Origin: DAOTTX01 sp034437515
GTDB lineage: Bacteria; Chloroflexota; Anaerolineae; Aggregatilineales; Phototrophicaceae
DNA: 47,555 bases
Assembly: GCA_034437515.1 (NCBI GenBank)
Contig: DAOTTX010000443.1
Span: forward strand, 1-47,555
Direction of reading: 5' to 3'
In this document: positions 23,415 to 31,868 of the stretch, one piece after another
Numbering within the stretch: the first letter of the stretch is position 1
Layout: each line of letters starts with the position of its first letter
Notes under the pieces: generated by a model
The model's input: the letters and a program-made list of their open reading frames with translations, nothing else
Databases searched by the model: none
What the model was told of the DNA's origin: nothing
Made by a program: the position numbers and the translations under genes

Positions 23415-25121
23415 TTATTCGCTCGTAAAATCTGCCGCGTATAATGCCATTTCTGGGATGTCCGGCAGTTCAATCTGGAACAACCACGCCTCGAACAGCT
23501 CATCCAGTTCCTGCCCGCTGATTTCTTCCGCAATGACGGTGAAGTCGTCTGTTGTCACGACGCTGTCATGATAGCGGTCAGCATATGTACGCAGGATCTC
23601 GAAGAACGCCTCATCGCCGACTGCCAATCGCAGCGCGTGCAACGTCAGCGCCCCACGTTGATAAACCACGCCAGAAAACAGCGCGCCGGGTTGTGGATTA
23701 CCGAGTATGACGACCCCGGTTTGCCCTGCCAGACCTTCCAGACCGACCGCCATGAGGAAATCCCGAATGTTGCCTGAGGTCACGCTGACATCGTCGAATT
23801 CGAGCAATTCCAAAAGCGCAGGCACCTCATTTGCGAGTGTGCCTTCTTCTGGCAGCCCTGTCACGACCTCAGCGATAGCAGCTTCATCAACCGCGCTGGA
23901 AAGCATCGCTAACAGCGCCGCTTCGACGGCCTCCGCGTTCAACAGGTCATCACTCAGCGGTAAAGTGGTAATCCCTTCGATAAATTCCGTACGACCCAGC
24001 ACAGTGATGGCACCCGCGTTGGCGGCAGCGTTCGCCATATTCTCGTAATACGCACGCATTTCAGCTTCGAATCGATCTTCACCGTTGGCGTGTTCACTCC
24101 ACAGCGATGCACCATAAGTTGCGAAGCCTTCATTAAGCCAGATGTACTGCCACTGCGCCGGACTGACACTGTTGCCGAACCACTGGTGGACTAACTCATG
24201 CGCGATGACGTTCTCTCCATTGAACGAACTGCCAAAGGTCGAGAGCGTCTGTGTTTCCAGCGCGAAGCCCAGCGGCACCGAATGCACGACAGAGCCGTAT
24301 ACATCAAACGGATAGGGGCCAAAGATCGTCTCGAAAAAGTCGATCATCGCCGGTTGTAACGCGAATTCATCGGTCGCTTCTTCGCTCAAACCGACCGCGA
24401 AGTAATCCCGCACCAGGATACCCCCTTCTGACTCTGCTTCGACGATCTCAAAATCGCCGATTGCCAGCGTCATCAGATAGGTTGCCATCGGGTCGTCCAT
24501 CTCCCAGATGAATGTGTTTTCATCCTCGCTCACCTCGACGGTGGCCTGCAACACACCGTTTGAGGCAACAATATACGGCGCATCAACGGTGACAGTGATG
24601 GTATGAGTGGCTTTATCCAGCGGATGCTCGTTGAGCGGGTAAATGCCTGACGACCCCGCCGGTTGCCCGGCGACCAGCACCCCATCGCCGTAGTTTGTCC
24701 AACTGCTGTTGCGTTCGGGCGGTGTACCGTTGTAGGCGATCATCACAGTGAATGCTTCATCAGCGGCGAGCGGTGTGGATGGCACCACCGTCAACTCACC
24801 CCGTTCACGCTCAAACGTTGCCGGTTCACCGTTCACAGTCATCTCGGTGATCTCAAAGCCATAAAAATCCAGGTTGAACTTGCTCAATGATTGAGTGGTG
24901 ACCGCTTCGACAGTCACAATATTATCAAGCACGTTCTCGGTAACATCTACATCAAAGGTCAGATCATAGTGCAGCACATCGTAGCCGCCGTTGCCGTGAA
25001 GCGGGAAATACGAATCACCGATACCAGGAGCACCAGCTTCGGGGTCGTCTTGCCCACTGGAGAGAACAGCCAACAGCACGAATAGCATAACAGCACCAAA
25101 GAGCCGAGAAGATCGCATCAT
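23415..25121 (-). CDS. Exported M1-family zinc aminopeptidase
   Basis: The 568-residue protein has a signal peptide (about 1-22, LFVLLAVLSSGQ). An M1 N-terminal beta domain (about 45-230) and the catalytic domain follow. The zinc site is HELVH at 308-312 with the third ligand E331 in WLNEGFATY, and YQRGAL near 505 supplies the expected catalytic Tyr. The exopeptidase signature GAMEN is replaced by a GFALET stretch at 285-290. That may alter N-terminus recognition, so endopeptidase or altered specificity is possible. It lacks the long C-terminal helical domain of classical aminopeptidase N and ends with the catalytic helical region. AAAGGATAA precedes the ATG. It probably digests peptides outside the membrane. 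Confidence 0.9.
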   Translation of the reverse strand: MMRSSRLFGAVMLFVLLAVLSSGQDDPEAGAPGIGDSYFPLHGNGGYDVLHYDLTFDVDVTENVLDNIVTVEAVTTQSLSKFNLDFYGFEITEMTVNGEPATFERERGELTVVPSTPLAADEAFTVMIAYNGTPPERNSSWTNYGDGVLVAGQPAGSSGIYPLNEHPLDKATHTITVTVDAPYIVASNGVLQATVEVSEDENTFIWEMDDPMATYLMTLAIGDFEIVEAESEGGILVRDYFAVGLSEEATDEFALQPAMIDFFETIFGPYPFDVYGSVVHSVPLGFALETQTLSTFGSSFNGENVIAHELVHQWFGNSVSPAQWQYIWLNEGFATYGASLWSEHANGEDRFEAEMRAYYENMANAAANAGAITVLGRTEFIEGITTLPLSDDLLNAEAVEAALLAMLSSAVDEAAIAEVVTGLPEEGTLANEVPALLELLEFDDVSVTSGNIRDFLMAVGLEGLAGQTGVVILGNPQPGALFSGVVYQRGALTLHALRLAVGDEAFFEILRTYADRYHDSVVTTDDFTVIAEEISGQELDELFEAWLFQIELPDIPEMALYAADFTSE

Positions 25122-25203
25122 TTATCCTTTTGTGGCGCTTATATGGAGGATTTGCTTGTGAATTATCTCATACCACCCAAAATGAGTAAATACTGAATAT
25201 ATA

Positions 25204-25215
25204 TGACATTTGTCA
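25204..25215. promoter_or_regulatory. TGACA-N2-TGTCA palindrome upstream of the oxidase operon
   Basis: TGACA (25204-25208) and TGTCA (25211-25215) form an inverted repeat about 70 bp upstream of the cytochrome c start and 24 bp before a TATAAT (25240-25245). It could be an operator for the operon. TTGTCA at 25210 is too far from the TATAAT to be its -35. Confidence 0.25.
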
Positions 25216-25284
25216 GTGTTTTTGCTCACCGCGCATTCATATAATGGTTGGAGTATTTATTCTTACTAGAGGGGAATCTTGTGT

Positions 25285-26637
25285 ATGGGACGCAACTTAT
25301 GCCTCAGCATGCTTGCAATCCTCCTTTTGCTGACAGGTTGTGGTAGAAGCCTTGACGAAGGTGAAGGCGTGCCCGACGTTATCAGTATGAGGCCGCCCCC
25401 GCGTGAAGACCCAGTTGTCGAAGCGGGAGACAGTGACGAGGTCGAAGCACTGGTCGAGGTAGAAGAAGAGGCTGCGGCGGTTGTCGAGTCGAGTGATCCG
25501 TTCGTGCAACAGATCAATGCGGCAGACCCCGTGCAAGGCATGGAACTGTTCAACGTCATCAACGACAGCGGCTTCGCCTGTGCAAGCTGCCACAGTGCGG
25601 AAACCGATCAACGGCTGGTCGGCCCAGGTTTGTGGGGATTGCCCAGCCGCACCGATGAACGCGAAGCTGGCATCTCGCCACATCGTTATATGTATAACTC
25701 AATCGTTAACCCGAACGACTACATCGTCGAAAGCTATACCGAAGGGTTGATGCCGCCAAACTATAGTGACCTTTTTACCGAAGAAGAACTGCAACACCTT
25801 ACCGCATATTTAATGACACTCGATGAGCAACCGGTTGTCGCGGTCGCGGAAGCCCCTGCCGGTGAAGACGCCCCCGCTGAAGAAGAAGGCGACGAAGCGG
25901 TCGCACAAGCCCCCACCGCCACACCGACAATTACACCGATCCCGGCGACACCGACACCGACGTTTACCCCCGTCCCGCCTGATCCAATCGTCTGGTTGGC
26001 GCAGAACAGCGTCCCCGCATTAGGTGAAACCATCTACAACGAGCGAGAAATCGACGGAGCGACATGCGCGAGCTGTCATGGCACCGGCGAGGACAACGAC
26101 CTGACAGACGTAGTTGCTATGGCACGGCAGGCAGAAGAACCGACGGAGCTTTATCTCTACAACGCCATCCTCAACCCGGAAGCCCACACCACCAACTATG
26201 GGGAAGCACTGACGATCTCTGAAGTGACCGACCTGGTCGCCTACTTGGTGACGCTCGAAGGCGGTGATGCAAGTGCGCTGTCAACCGGAGGTGGTGAGGA
26301 GATGAGCATCGCCGAACGCATCGCCAGTGCAGACCCGGTGAACGGTGAACAACTCTTCGCGGAGTTAAACGATACTGGCTTCGCTTGTAATAGCTGCCAC
26401 AGTGCGGAAACGACCGATCGTATGGTCGGGCCGGGGCTACATGGCATCCCAGCCCGTGCTGCCGAGCGCGTCGAGGGTGAGTCCGCCGAAGAATACATCT
26501 ATAACTCGATTGTGCATCCGAACGACTACATCGTCGAAGATTACACCGAGAATCTGATGCCGCAGAACTACAGCGAGATCTACACCGAGCAGGAAAACTA
26601 CGATCTGGCCGCTTATCTTATGACATTAGAGGATTGA
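25285..26637 (+). CDS. Triheme cytochrome c lipoprotein
   Basis: A TTG at 25279 extends the frame by two codons, but ATG 25285 has better spacing from the upstream AGAGGGGAA. The 450-residue product starts with a lipoprotein signal (LLLLTGC, lipidated C19). Three class I cytochrome c domains follow with haem motifs CASCH (99-103), CASCH (261-265) and CNSCH (368-372). Domains 1 and 3 are close duplicates: both share HSAET.., VGPGL, YNSIV.PNDYIV and the Met ligand in LMP.NYS. Domain 2 is diverged and has no Met at the matching place. A Pro/Thr linker (about 209-234) separates domains 1 and 2. As first gene of the ba3 oxidase operon it is the probable membrane-anchored electron donor to the CuA centre. 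Confidence 0.9.
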   Translation: MGRNLCLSMLAILLLLTGCGRSLDEGEGVPDVISMRPPPREDPVVEAGDSDEVEALVEVEEEAAAVVESSDPFVQQINAADPVQGMELFNVINDSGFACASCHSAETDQRLVGPGLWGLPSRTDEREAGISPHRYMYNSIVNPNDYIVESYTEGLMPPNYSDLFTEEELQHLTAYLMTLDEQPVVAVAEAPAGEDAPAEEEGDEAVAQAPTATPTITPIPATPTPTFTPVPPDPIVWLAQNSVPALGETIYNEREIDGATCASCHGTGEDNDLTDVVAMARQAEEPTELYLYNAILNPEAHTTNYGEALTISEVTDLVAYLVTLEGGDASALSTGGGEEMSIAERIASADPVNGEQLFAELNDTGFACNSCHSAETTDRMVGPGLHGIPARAAERVEGESAEEYIYNSIVHPNDYIVEDYTENLMPQNYSEIYTEQENYDLAAYLMTLED

Positions 26638-26639
26638 GA

Positions 26640-26849
26640 ATGACTGTAAGACAAGAAGAAGAGCTGAACCCGACCGTACCCGACCGGGAAAAAGAAGATA
26701 CGCCGGAAATCCCACCGGAAGCACAGGATGACGTCGATGTGCCGGGTGCCCCGCGTGGCGCATTTGCCTTCGTGATCGTGCTGGCGATATTTTACGCCGC
26801 CTACTGGATCATCACCTGGTTTGAAATCTTCGTGATAAGAGGAAGCTGA
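26640..26849 (+). CDS. Cytochrome c oxidase subunit IIa-like small membrane protein
   Basis: This 69-residue protein begins 2 nt after the cytochrome c stop. Its C-terminal half is a single membrane helix (PRGAFAFVIVLAIFYAAYWI, then ITWFEIFVIRG) resembling subunit IIa of B-type (ba3) oxidases, which replaces a missing helix of subunit II. Subunit IIa of Thermus is only about 34 residues; here about 37 acidic hydrophilic residues (many E, D, P) precede the helix. Its place between the donor cytochrome and subunit II is the normal IIa position. Confidence 0.8.
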   Translation: MTVRQEEELNPTVPDREKEDTPEIPPEAQDDVDVPGAPRGAFAFVIVLAIFYAAYWIITWFEIFVIRGS

Positions 26850-26852
26850 TCG

Positions 26853-27338
26853 ATGCATATTCATGAGTACGAACGGTATTGGATCATCATTTCAGTCGCC
26901 GTCCTGGGTGTATTCGTTGCCCTGCTGGTCGCAGGGGCGGTCGTCTTCGGTGTACGCCTGCCGGATACTGGTCGATTTATCAACCCATCCGAACTTGGCA
27001 ATACGGAATTCGCCAACCCCGGCATACGTGATATGGGCGACAACGAATACGAGGTCTACATGATCGGTCGGATGTGGAACTTCCAACCGGCCCAGTTGAC
27101 CGTCCCCGAAGGTGCGACGGTCACGTTCAACATCACCAGCCAGGACATCACACACGGATTCATCATCGAACACCATAATATCAACTTACAACTGGTGCCC
27201 GGTCACGTAGCACGCGCCCGTGTGACCTTCGATGAAGCGGGCGAATATCAGTTTATCTGTCATGAATATTGCGGACGTGGTCATCACCTGATGCACGGTC
27301 AAATTGTTGTCGAAGCAGCCGAAGAAAACGAAAGTTAA
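26853..27338 (+). CDS. cbaB: Cytochrome c oxidase subunit II, ba3 type (CuA)
   Basis: The 161-residue protein has one membrane helix (about 10-33) and a cupredoxin domain with a complete CuA site: H101, C136, E138 (backbone), C140, H144 and M147 in the CHEYCGRGHHLM stretch. It is short and single-helix, as in B-type oxidases. Electrons pass from the cytochrome c through CuA to subunit I. The start is 3 nt after the stop of the IIa gene, so translation is coupled. Confidence 0.94.
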   Translation: MHIHEYERYWIIISVAVLGVFVALLVAGAVVFGVRLPDTGRFINPSELGNTEFANPGIRDMGDNEYEVYMIGRMWNFQPAQLTVPEGATVTFNITSQDITHGFIIEHHNINLQLVPGHVARARVTFDEAGEYQFICHEYCGRGHHLMHGQIVVEAAEENES

Positions 27339-27358
27339 CCAGGGGAGATTAGGTACAA

Positions 27359-29062
27359 ATGCAATCCGTACAACCACAGGAAACGCAGACTGAGACACCA
27401 GCTATTCAGTTCCCGTCGATTGGGATGATTATGAGCGAACGCTGGCTGGTGGGGGCGCATATGCTCGTCGCGATGAGTGCGCTCTCACTTGGGATCGTCC
27501 TTGGCCCATTCCAGACGTTCCGCCGTGCCCCGGCGCTACAGTGGGAAATGCCGATCTTCTCTTATTACTATCAGGCGCTGACCGCACATGGCGTGCTGAA
27601 TGCGCTGGTCTTTACGACCTTCTTTATCATGGGCGTGAGTTACTTCGTCGTCCAACGCTCGCTTGACCGCCCACTTAAAAGTATGCAAGCGGCCTGGGTC
27701 GCCTTCTGGCTGATGCTGGTCGGCATGGTACTCGCCACCGGGGCCATTATTAGCGGTACGGCAAGTGTGCTTTACACATTCTACCCGCCGATGATCGCCC
27801 ATTGGACGTTCTATCTCGGATTGACACTCGTGATCGTCGGAACGTGGGTCGGCCTGTTCAACGTGCTGTTCACCTATTTTGAATGGCGCAAAGATAACCC
27901 CGGCGAAGCGGTGCCGCTGGCAGTCTACGCCGTCGTCGCCAACTTTATCATGTGGTTCACGGCCTCACTTGGTGTCGCCATCGAAGTGCTGACAATGCTG
28001 CTACCGATGTCACTGGGCATCATCGACACAACAGATGCACAGGTCGCCCGTATCTTGTTCTGGTTCTTCGGGCATCCGCTGGTCTATTTCTGGCTCATCC
28101 CGGCATATATCTCGTGGTATACGATGCTGCCCAAGCAACTTGGGGTACGCCTGTTCAGTGACTCAATGGCGCGGGTAACCTTCCTGATGCTGATGATTTT
28201 CTCGATCCCGGTCGGTGTGCATCATCTGTTCGTTGACCCCGGCATCAGTGAGAGCGCCAAGCTCATGCACGCCTTACTGACCTTCGTGGTTTCGATCCCT
28301 AGTCTGCTGACCGCGTTTAACATCGGCGCGACGATTGAACGCTCCGGGCGTAAACGAGGCGCAACTGGCCTGTTCGACTGGATGTGGAAACAGCCCTGGG
28401 ACAATCCGGTCGTCGCCGCGCAGTTCGGTGGGATGCTGCTGTTCATCTTCGGCGGCATCACCGGCATCATGAACGCTTCGTTTAACCTGAACATCGCACT
28501 GCATAACACCACCTGGGTCGTCGGTCACTTCCATGTGACGCTGGGCGGCGCGGTCTTCCTGACCTACATCGCCATGCTCTACTGGATGCTGCCGATGCTC
28601 ACCGGCAAGAAACTGTTCATGCCGAAGATGGCGCTGACACAGGTCTATCTATGGCTGTTCGGGATGCTGGTCTTCGCCGGAGCGATGGGACGCGCCGGGA
28701 TCGAAGGCGCGGTACGCCGTTCCGACGTCGGCGCACCGGGCGCTTACGTCAGCGACTCGATGGCTCCCTGGCTGAACCTCTCCGCGATTGGTGGCTTCCT
28801 GCTACTGATTAGCTCGGTGGCACTGTTCGCGGTGCTCATCGGTACGCTGTTCTTCTCGGAACCGGTCGAGGAACACGCTTCTGTCCCGATCCAGAAGGAA
28901 GCACCGAAGGACGAACACATCCCCTCGATCTTTGAAAACTGGCGGTTGTGGGTATTCGTCATCGTGGCCTCAAACCTGATTATGTGGGGGCCGGTACTGC
29001 TGAACGCACTCGACCTGACGCAAGGTTTCTGGGCGGTCGCCAACCCTGGCGCAGCCCGTTAG
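27359..29062 (+). CDS. cbaA: Cytochrome c oxidase subunit I, ba3/B-type haem-copper oxidase
   Basis: The 567-residue polytopic protein has about 13 membrane helices. Haem b ligands are H77 (QALTAHGVLNAL) and H392. The high-spin haem ligand is H390. CuB ligands are H239, H288 and H289, with the cross-linked Tyr Y243 in FGHPLVYFWLIPAY. This spacing and the absence of the A-type D-channel motif identify a B-type enzyme like Thermus ba3, which reduces oxygen to water and pumps protons with high oxygen affinity. GGGGAG lies before the ATG. Order IIa-II-I is typical. A strong hairpin follows the stop, before the last two genes of the operon. Confidence 0.95.
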   Translation: MQSVQPQETQTETPAIQFPSIGMIMSERWLVGAHMLVAMSALSLGIVLGPFQTFRRAPALQWEMPIFSYYYQALTAHGVLNALVFTTFFIMGVSYFVVQRSLDRPLKSMQAAWVAFWLMLVGMVLATGAIISGTASVLYTFYPPMIAHWTFYLGLTLVIVGTWVGLFNVLFTYFEWRKDNPGEAVPLAVYAVVANFIMWFTASLGVAIEVLTMLLPMSLGIIDTTDAQVARILFWFFGHPLVYFWLIPAYISWYTMLPKQLGVRLFSDSMARVTFLMLMIFSIPVGVHHLFVDPGISESAKLMHALLTFVVSIPSLLTAFNIGATIERSGRKRGATGLFDWMWKQPWDNPVVAAQFGGMLLFIFGGITGIMNASFNLNIALHNTTWVVGHFHVTLGGAVFLTYIAMLYWMLPMLTGKKLFMPKMALTQVYLWLFGMLVFAGAMGRAGIEGAVRRSDVGAPGAYVSDSMAPWLNLSAIGGFLLLISSVALFAVLIGTLFFSEPVEEHASVPIQKEAPKDEHIPSIFENWRLWVFVIVASNLIMWGPVLLNALDLTQGFWAVANPGAAR

Positions 29063-29068
29063 CTCGAC

Positions 29069-29097
29069 CGGGGTGATGTCTTGTCGGCATCACCCCG
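29069..29097 (+). terminator. Strong hairpin after cbaA
   Basis: A perfect 10-bp stem, CGGGGTGATG (29069-29078) and CATCACCCCG (29088-29097), has a 9-nt loop and begins 6 nt after the cbaA stop. Only a short CTTTAT follows, so it is a weak terminator or an mRNA-stabilising element that sets the ratio of oxidase subunits to the downstream assembly genes. Confidence 0.6.
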
Positions 29098-29127
29098 ACT
29101 TTATACGCTAATTCGATATATAGGATC

Positions 29128-29424
29128 ATGCAAAAACAACCGAAAGAATCCATTTACGAAACCGAATTCTTGCTGCTTATCGGCATTGTCTTTCTCGTCG
29201 TCATTGGGATGTTAATGGCGATGTTTAGCGTCACCTACATCCAGGACATGTCGACACTGCGTAACGTACCGGATATTCTGTGGGACTTCACCTGTGGACG
29301 ACCAACCGAAGCAGGCACCACACTGCCGCTGTTACTGACGATTAGTATTGTCTGTTTTCTAGTCAGTGGTGTGCTTTCTGGTTGGCGCTGGTGGATCAAA
29401 AAGGCGGGCCAGCACGATGAGTGA
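29128..29424 (+). CDS. Two-TM membrane protein of the oxidase operon, unknown
   Basis: I do not recognise this 98-residue protein. It has membrane helices at about 14-36 (LLLIGIVFLVVIGMLMAMFS) and 67-86 (LPLLLTISIVCFLVSGVLSG), with a soluble loop between them containing YIQDMSTLRNVP and a single exposed Cys in DFTCGRP. The last codons overlap the SCO gene by 8 nt, so the two are translated together. Its place between oxidase subunit I and a copper chaperone suggests an accessory or assembly factor of the oxidase, but this is inference from position. Confidence 0.8.
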   Translation: MQKQPKESIYETEFLLLIGIVFLVVIGMLMAMFSVTYIQDMSTLRNVPDILWDFTCGRPTEAGTTLPLLLTISIVCFLVSGVLSGWRWWIKKAGQHDE

Positions 29425-30106
29425 AAATGTCGTCCAACAAACGCGCAACACACCGCAGAAGTTTTCAATCAAACTTCTCGTCGGCGTTTTTCTCATCAGT
29501 GTCTCGCTGACCAGTACCGTCATTTTTCTGGTCGTGGATCATCTGGTGCCGGAAAACGACACCGGTGCGTACACGGATGTGTTTACCCAACGCACGGACG
29601 GCGTCCGTGTGATTGACCCGCCGCGAGAGGTCACCGATTTTACCCTGACCTCACACACGGGTGATCCGGTCAGCCTGAGCGATCTACATGGGCAAAAGAC
29701 CGTGATGTTTTTCGGCTACACACACTGCCCCGACGTCTGCCCGATGTCTATTATGGACATGCAGCGCGTCCGTGCACTACTCACCGAAGACGGCCCCGAA
29801 CTGAATTATCTATTCGTCAGTGTCGATGAAAATCGTGACGCCCCAGACCGACTGGCGAGCTTTTTGGAGATGCGCCGTGTGAATGACTTCATGATCGCCC
29901 TGGCTGGCGATGAGGTGACGCTGCGCCAGATCACCCCGGATTATAGATTGGTCTACCAGGCCAACGAAGCCGAGGAAAATGGATACTACACCGTCGATCA
30001 CACGTCGAGCCTGTTTCTGATCGACGAAGAAGGGCGACTAGAGCGCATCTTTAGCTTTGGCACTGAACCAGCCACCATTGCTGAGGAGATCAAAGCACTT
30101 TCCTAA
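29417..30106 (+). CDS. SCO1/SenC-type copper chaperone
   Basis: The ATG at 29417, overlapping the previous gene by 8 nt, is preferred over the open frame from 29366. The 229-residue protein has one N-terminal membrane helix (about 19-41) and an exported thioredoxin-like SCO domain. The copper-binding set is complete: C104 and C108 in GYTHCPDVCPMS and H195 in YTVDHTSS. SCO proteins deliver copper to, or reduce, the CuA cysteines of subunit II, which fits its place at the end of the oxidase operon. Confidence 0.93.
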   Translation: MSENVVQQTRNTPQKFSIKLLVGVFLISVSLTSTVIFLVVDHLVPENDTGAYTDVFTQRTDGVRVIDPPREVTDFTLTSHTGDPVSLSDLHGQKTVMFFGYTHCPDVCPMSIMDMQRVRALLTEDGPELNYLFVSVDENRDAPDRLASFLEMRRVNDFMIALAGDEVTLRQITPDYRLVYQANEAEENGYYTVDHTSSLFLIDEEGRLERIFSFGTEPATIAEEIKALS

Positions 30107-30252
30107 ACTGAGCGGGTCGGCATGGTGCCGGCCTGTCCCTCGTTTGTCCCCAACTTGGTGATCTGCATCAACTTGTGATTCGTTCATCCGGCGGAGAAGG
30201 ACATCGCCGTGCATGTCGAACGAGTTAGTTGTTTTTAGCTGTTTAAGACTAT

Positions 30253-30978
30253 TTAAGAAAGAAAGGTCAGGGTTTCCGTCGTGGCGCTTTCGATGTCGCT
30301 GTAAACCCCGCGCAGATTTTCATCCGGCTGCGTAAGCGCCAGTTGATACATGGACTCGCGAGTCATCTGGTCAAGTTCGGGGCGCGGGATGCGTGTGCGA
30401 CCCTCAGTTTTGAAGCGGAAAGGCCGCCCAAACGTCACCCGCGCCCGTGCCGGACGTAGGCGCTTCCAACGGCTTTTGTAATCTTGTACGTCGCTTAGAG
30501 TCGCCGGTAGGACAATCGCATCTGACTTTACGGCGACGTAAGCCATGCCACGTTTGGCTTCGCCCAACCCTGCCGGTTGGCGGGTGCCTTCCGGCGCGAT
30601 GAGGATCATCTGCCCACTTTTTACCAACTCAATCGAACTGATCAGCGCACGCCGGTCGAGAGTGGTGCGGTCAACGGTGTAGCTCCCCCACCACCACACG
30701 AAGAAGCGCAGGAGCGGATTATGTGTGTTCTCGATTTTGGTCATCGGGATGACGTAGCGGTTCTGGATCGCACCCATGCAGATGATCGGATCAAGCGCGG
30801 AAATGTGGTTCATCATCAAGATGCAGGGACCATCATCGGGGATGTTTTCACGTCCGCTGATCTGCACTCGGCATAAAAATGTGAACCCGATCATACGGAT
30901 CAAATCACGTAGTATCGCCCGCCGCCAACCATAGCGCGGCTGGCGGGCGACATACTGCTCGACAGTGAGTGATTGCAT
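30253..30978 (-). CDS. plsC: 1-acyl-sn-glycerol-3-phosphate acyltransferase family protein
   Basis: The 241-residue PlsC-type acyltransferase has the catalytic HX4D box in MNHISALDP and the substrate motif APEGTRQPAGLGEAKRG. It would acylate lysophosphatidic acid at the membrane to make phosphatidic acid, although related enzymes act on other lysolipids. Its ATG shares one base with the stop of the pseudouridine synthase gene (TGATG), so the two are translationally coupled. The 146 bp downstream to the SCO gene hold only a weak GC hairpin at 30116-30132. Confidence 0.88.
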   Translation of the reverse strand: MQSLTVEQYVARQPRYGWRRAILRDLIRMIGFTFLCRVQISGRENIPDDGPCILMMNHISALDPIICMGAIQNRYVIPMTKIENTHNPLLRFFVWWWGSYTVDRTTLDRRALISSIELVKSGQMILIAPEGTRQPAGLGEAKRGMAYVAVKSDAIVLPATLSDVQDYKSRWKRLRPARARVTFGRPFRFKTEGRTRIPRPELDQMTRESMYQLALTQPDENLRGVYSDIESATTETLTFLS

Positions 30979-31781
30979 CAGCTCTGATTGCGTTTGCGCT
31001 CACGCCGGGCACGTCTGAGGTCACGGCGACGTTTGCGGATCTCTTCAAGTTCCCAGGCGGGTTCTTTCATATAGCCCACTTCTTCGTCGTCGAGTTTGTA
31101 CCACTCACCCCGGCGCAGCGTACCCAGGCCCAGTTGCCCGATGTGAGTACGCATCAGACGACGCACCGGATGACCGAGTTTCGTCGCAACCCGGCGGATC
31201 TGGCGTTTCTTACCTTCGATCATAATAATGCGAAGCGTGGTTGTGCCGTTGGCGTGGTCGGTATCCAACACCCGGACCGAACAAGTCGCGGTTCGCCCCT
31301 CTTCTAACCAGATGCCGTTCCGCCATGTTTCCAGCGTTTCCTCGTCCGGTTCGCCGTACACCGTCACTTTGTAGGTCTTGGTGTGTTCATAACGAGGATG
31401 CGCTAACAGATTGGTCAGTTCACCGTCGTTGGTCATGACCATAAGCCCCTCGCTTTGTGCATCCAGACGACCGATGGCAAACAGATGATCGTCATGTGGG
31501 ATCATCTCGCGCACAGTCGGGCGCTCATCACCTTCCGGTGCTTTGTTGGTGGAAAGCACGTTGGTGGGCTTGTTCAACACATAATAGACGAATTCGATCT
31601 CTTTGAGCTTGAGGCGCTGCCCATCGACGGCGACCGTGTCGCTTTCCGGGTCAGCTTTATCACCAATGGTGATGACTTTGCCATTCACCTTGACACGCCC
31701 CTGCTCGATGATCTCTTCACTTTTGCGCCGCGAGGCAACACCTGCCTGCGACATTAACTTTTGCACTCTTTCTAGTGCCAT
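30978..31781 (-). CDS. rluB: RsuA/RluB-family rRNA pseudouridine synthase
   Basis: The start is set at ATG 31781 because the S4 domain begins right after it (MALERVQKLMSQAGVASRRK); the frame is open to 31823 without a ribosome binding site. The 267 residues comprise the S4 RNA-binding domain (about 1-60) and the synthase domain. Catalytic Asp lies in IGRLDAQSEGLMVMTNDG, and GKKRQIRR is further along. A very basic Arg/Lys-rich tail (RKRRRDLRRARRERKRN) ends the protein. By family it isomerises a uridine in 23S (RluB) or 16S (RsuA) rRNA; which one is not certain. Confidence 0.88.
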   Translation of the reverse strand: MALERVQKLMSQAGVASRRKSEEIIEQGRVKVNGKVITIGDKADPESDTVAVDGQRLKLKEIEFVYYVLNKPTNVLSTNKAPEGDERPTVREMIPHDDHLFAIGRLDAQSEGLMVMTNDGELTNLLAHPRYEHTKTYKVTVYGEPDEETLETWRNGIWLEEGRTATCSVRVLDTDHANGTTTLRIIMIEGKKRQIRRVATKLGHPVRRLMRTHIGQLGLGTLRRGEWYKLDDEEVGYMKEPAWELEEIRKRRRDLRRARRERKRNQS

Positions 31782-31868
31782 CACGGTAGCTCTTTCTACT
31801 GCCTGCGTGGAAGCCCTCATCATAACAGAATCGGTATCGGAATCACAGAGATCAGCGTTAGAATTTTG

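Noticed and set aside
30116..30132. GC hairpin after the SCO gene
   Set aside because: Only 6 bp with one wobble and no T-run; too weak to call a terminator.
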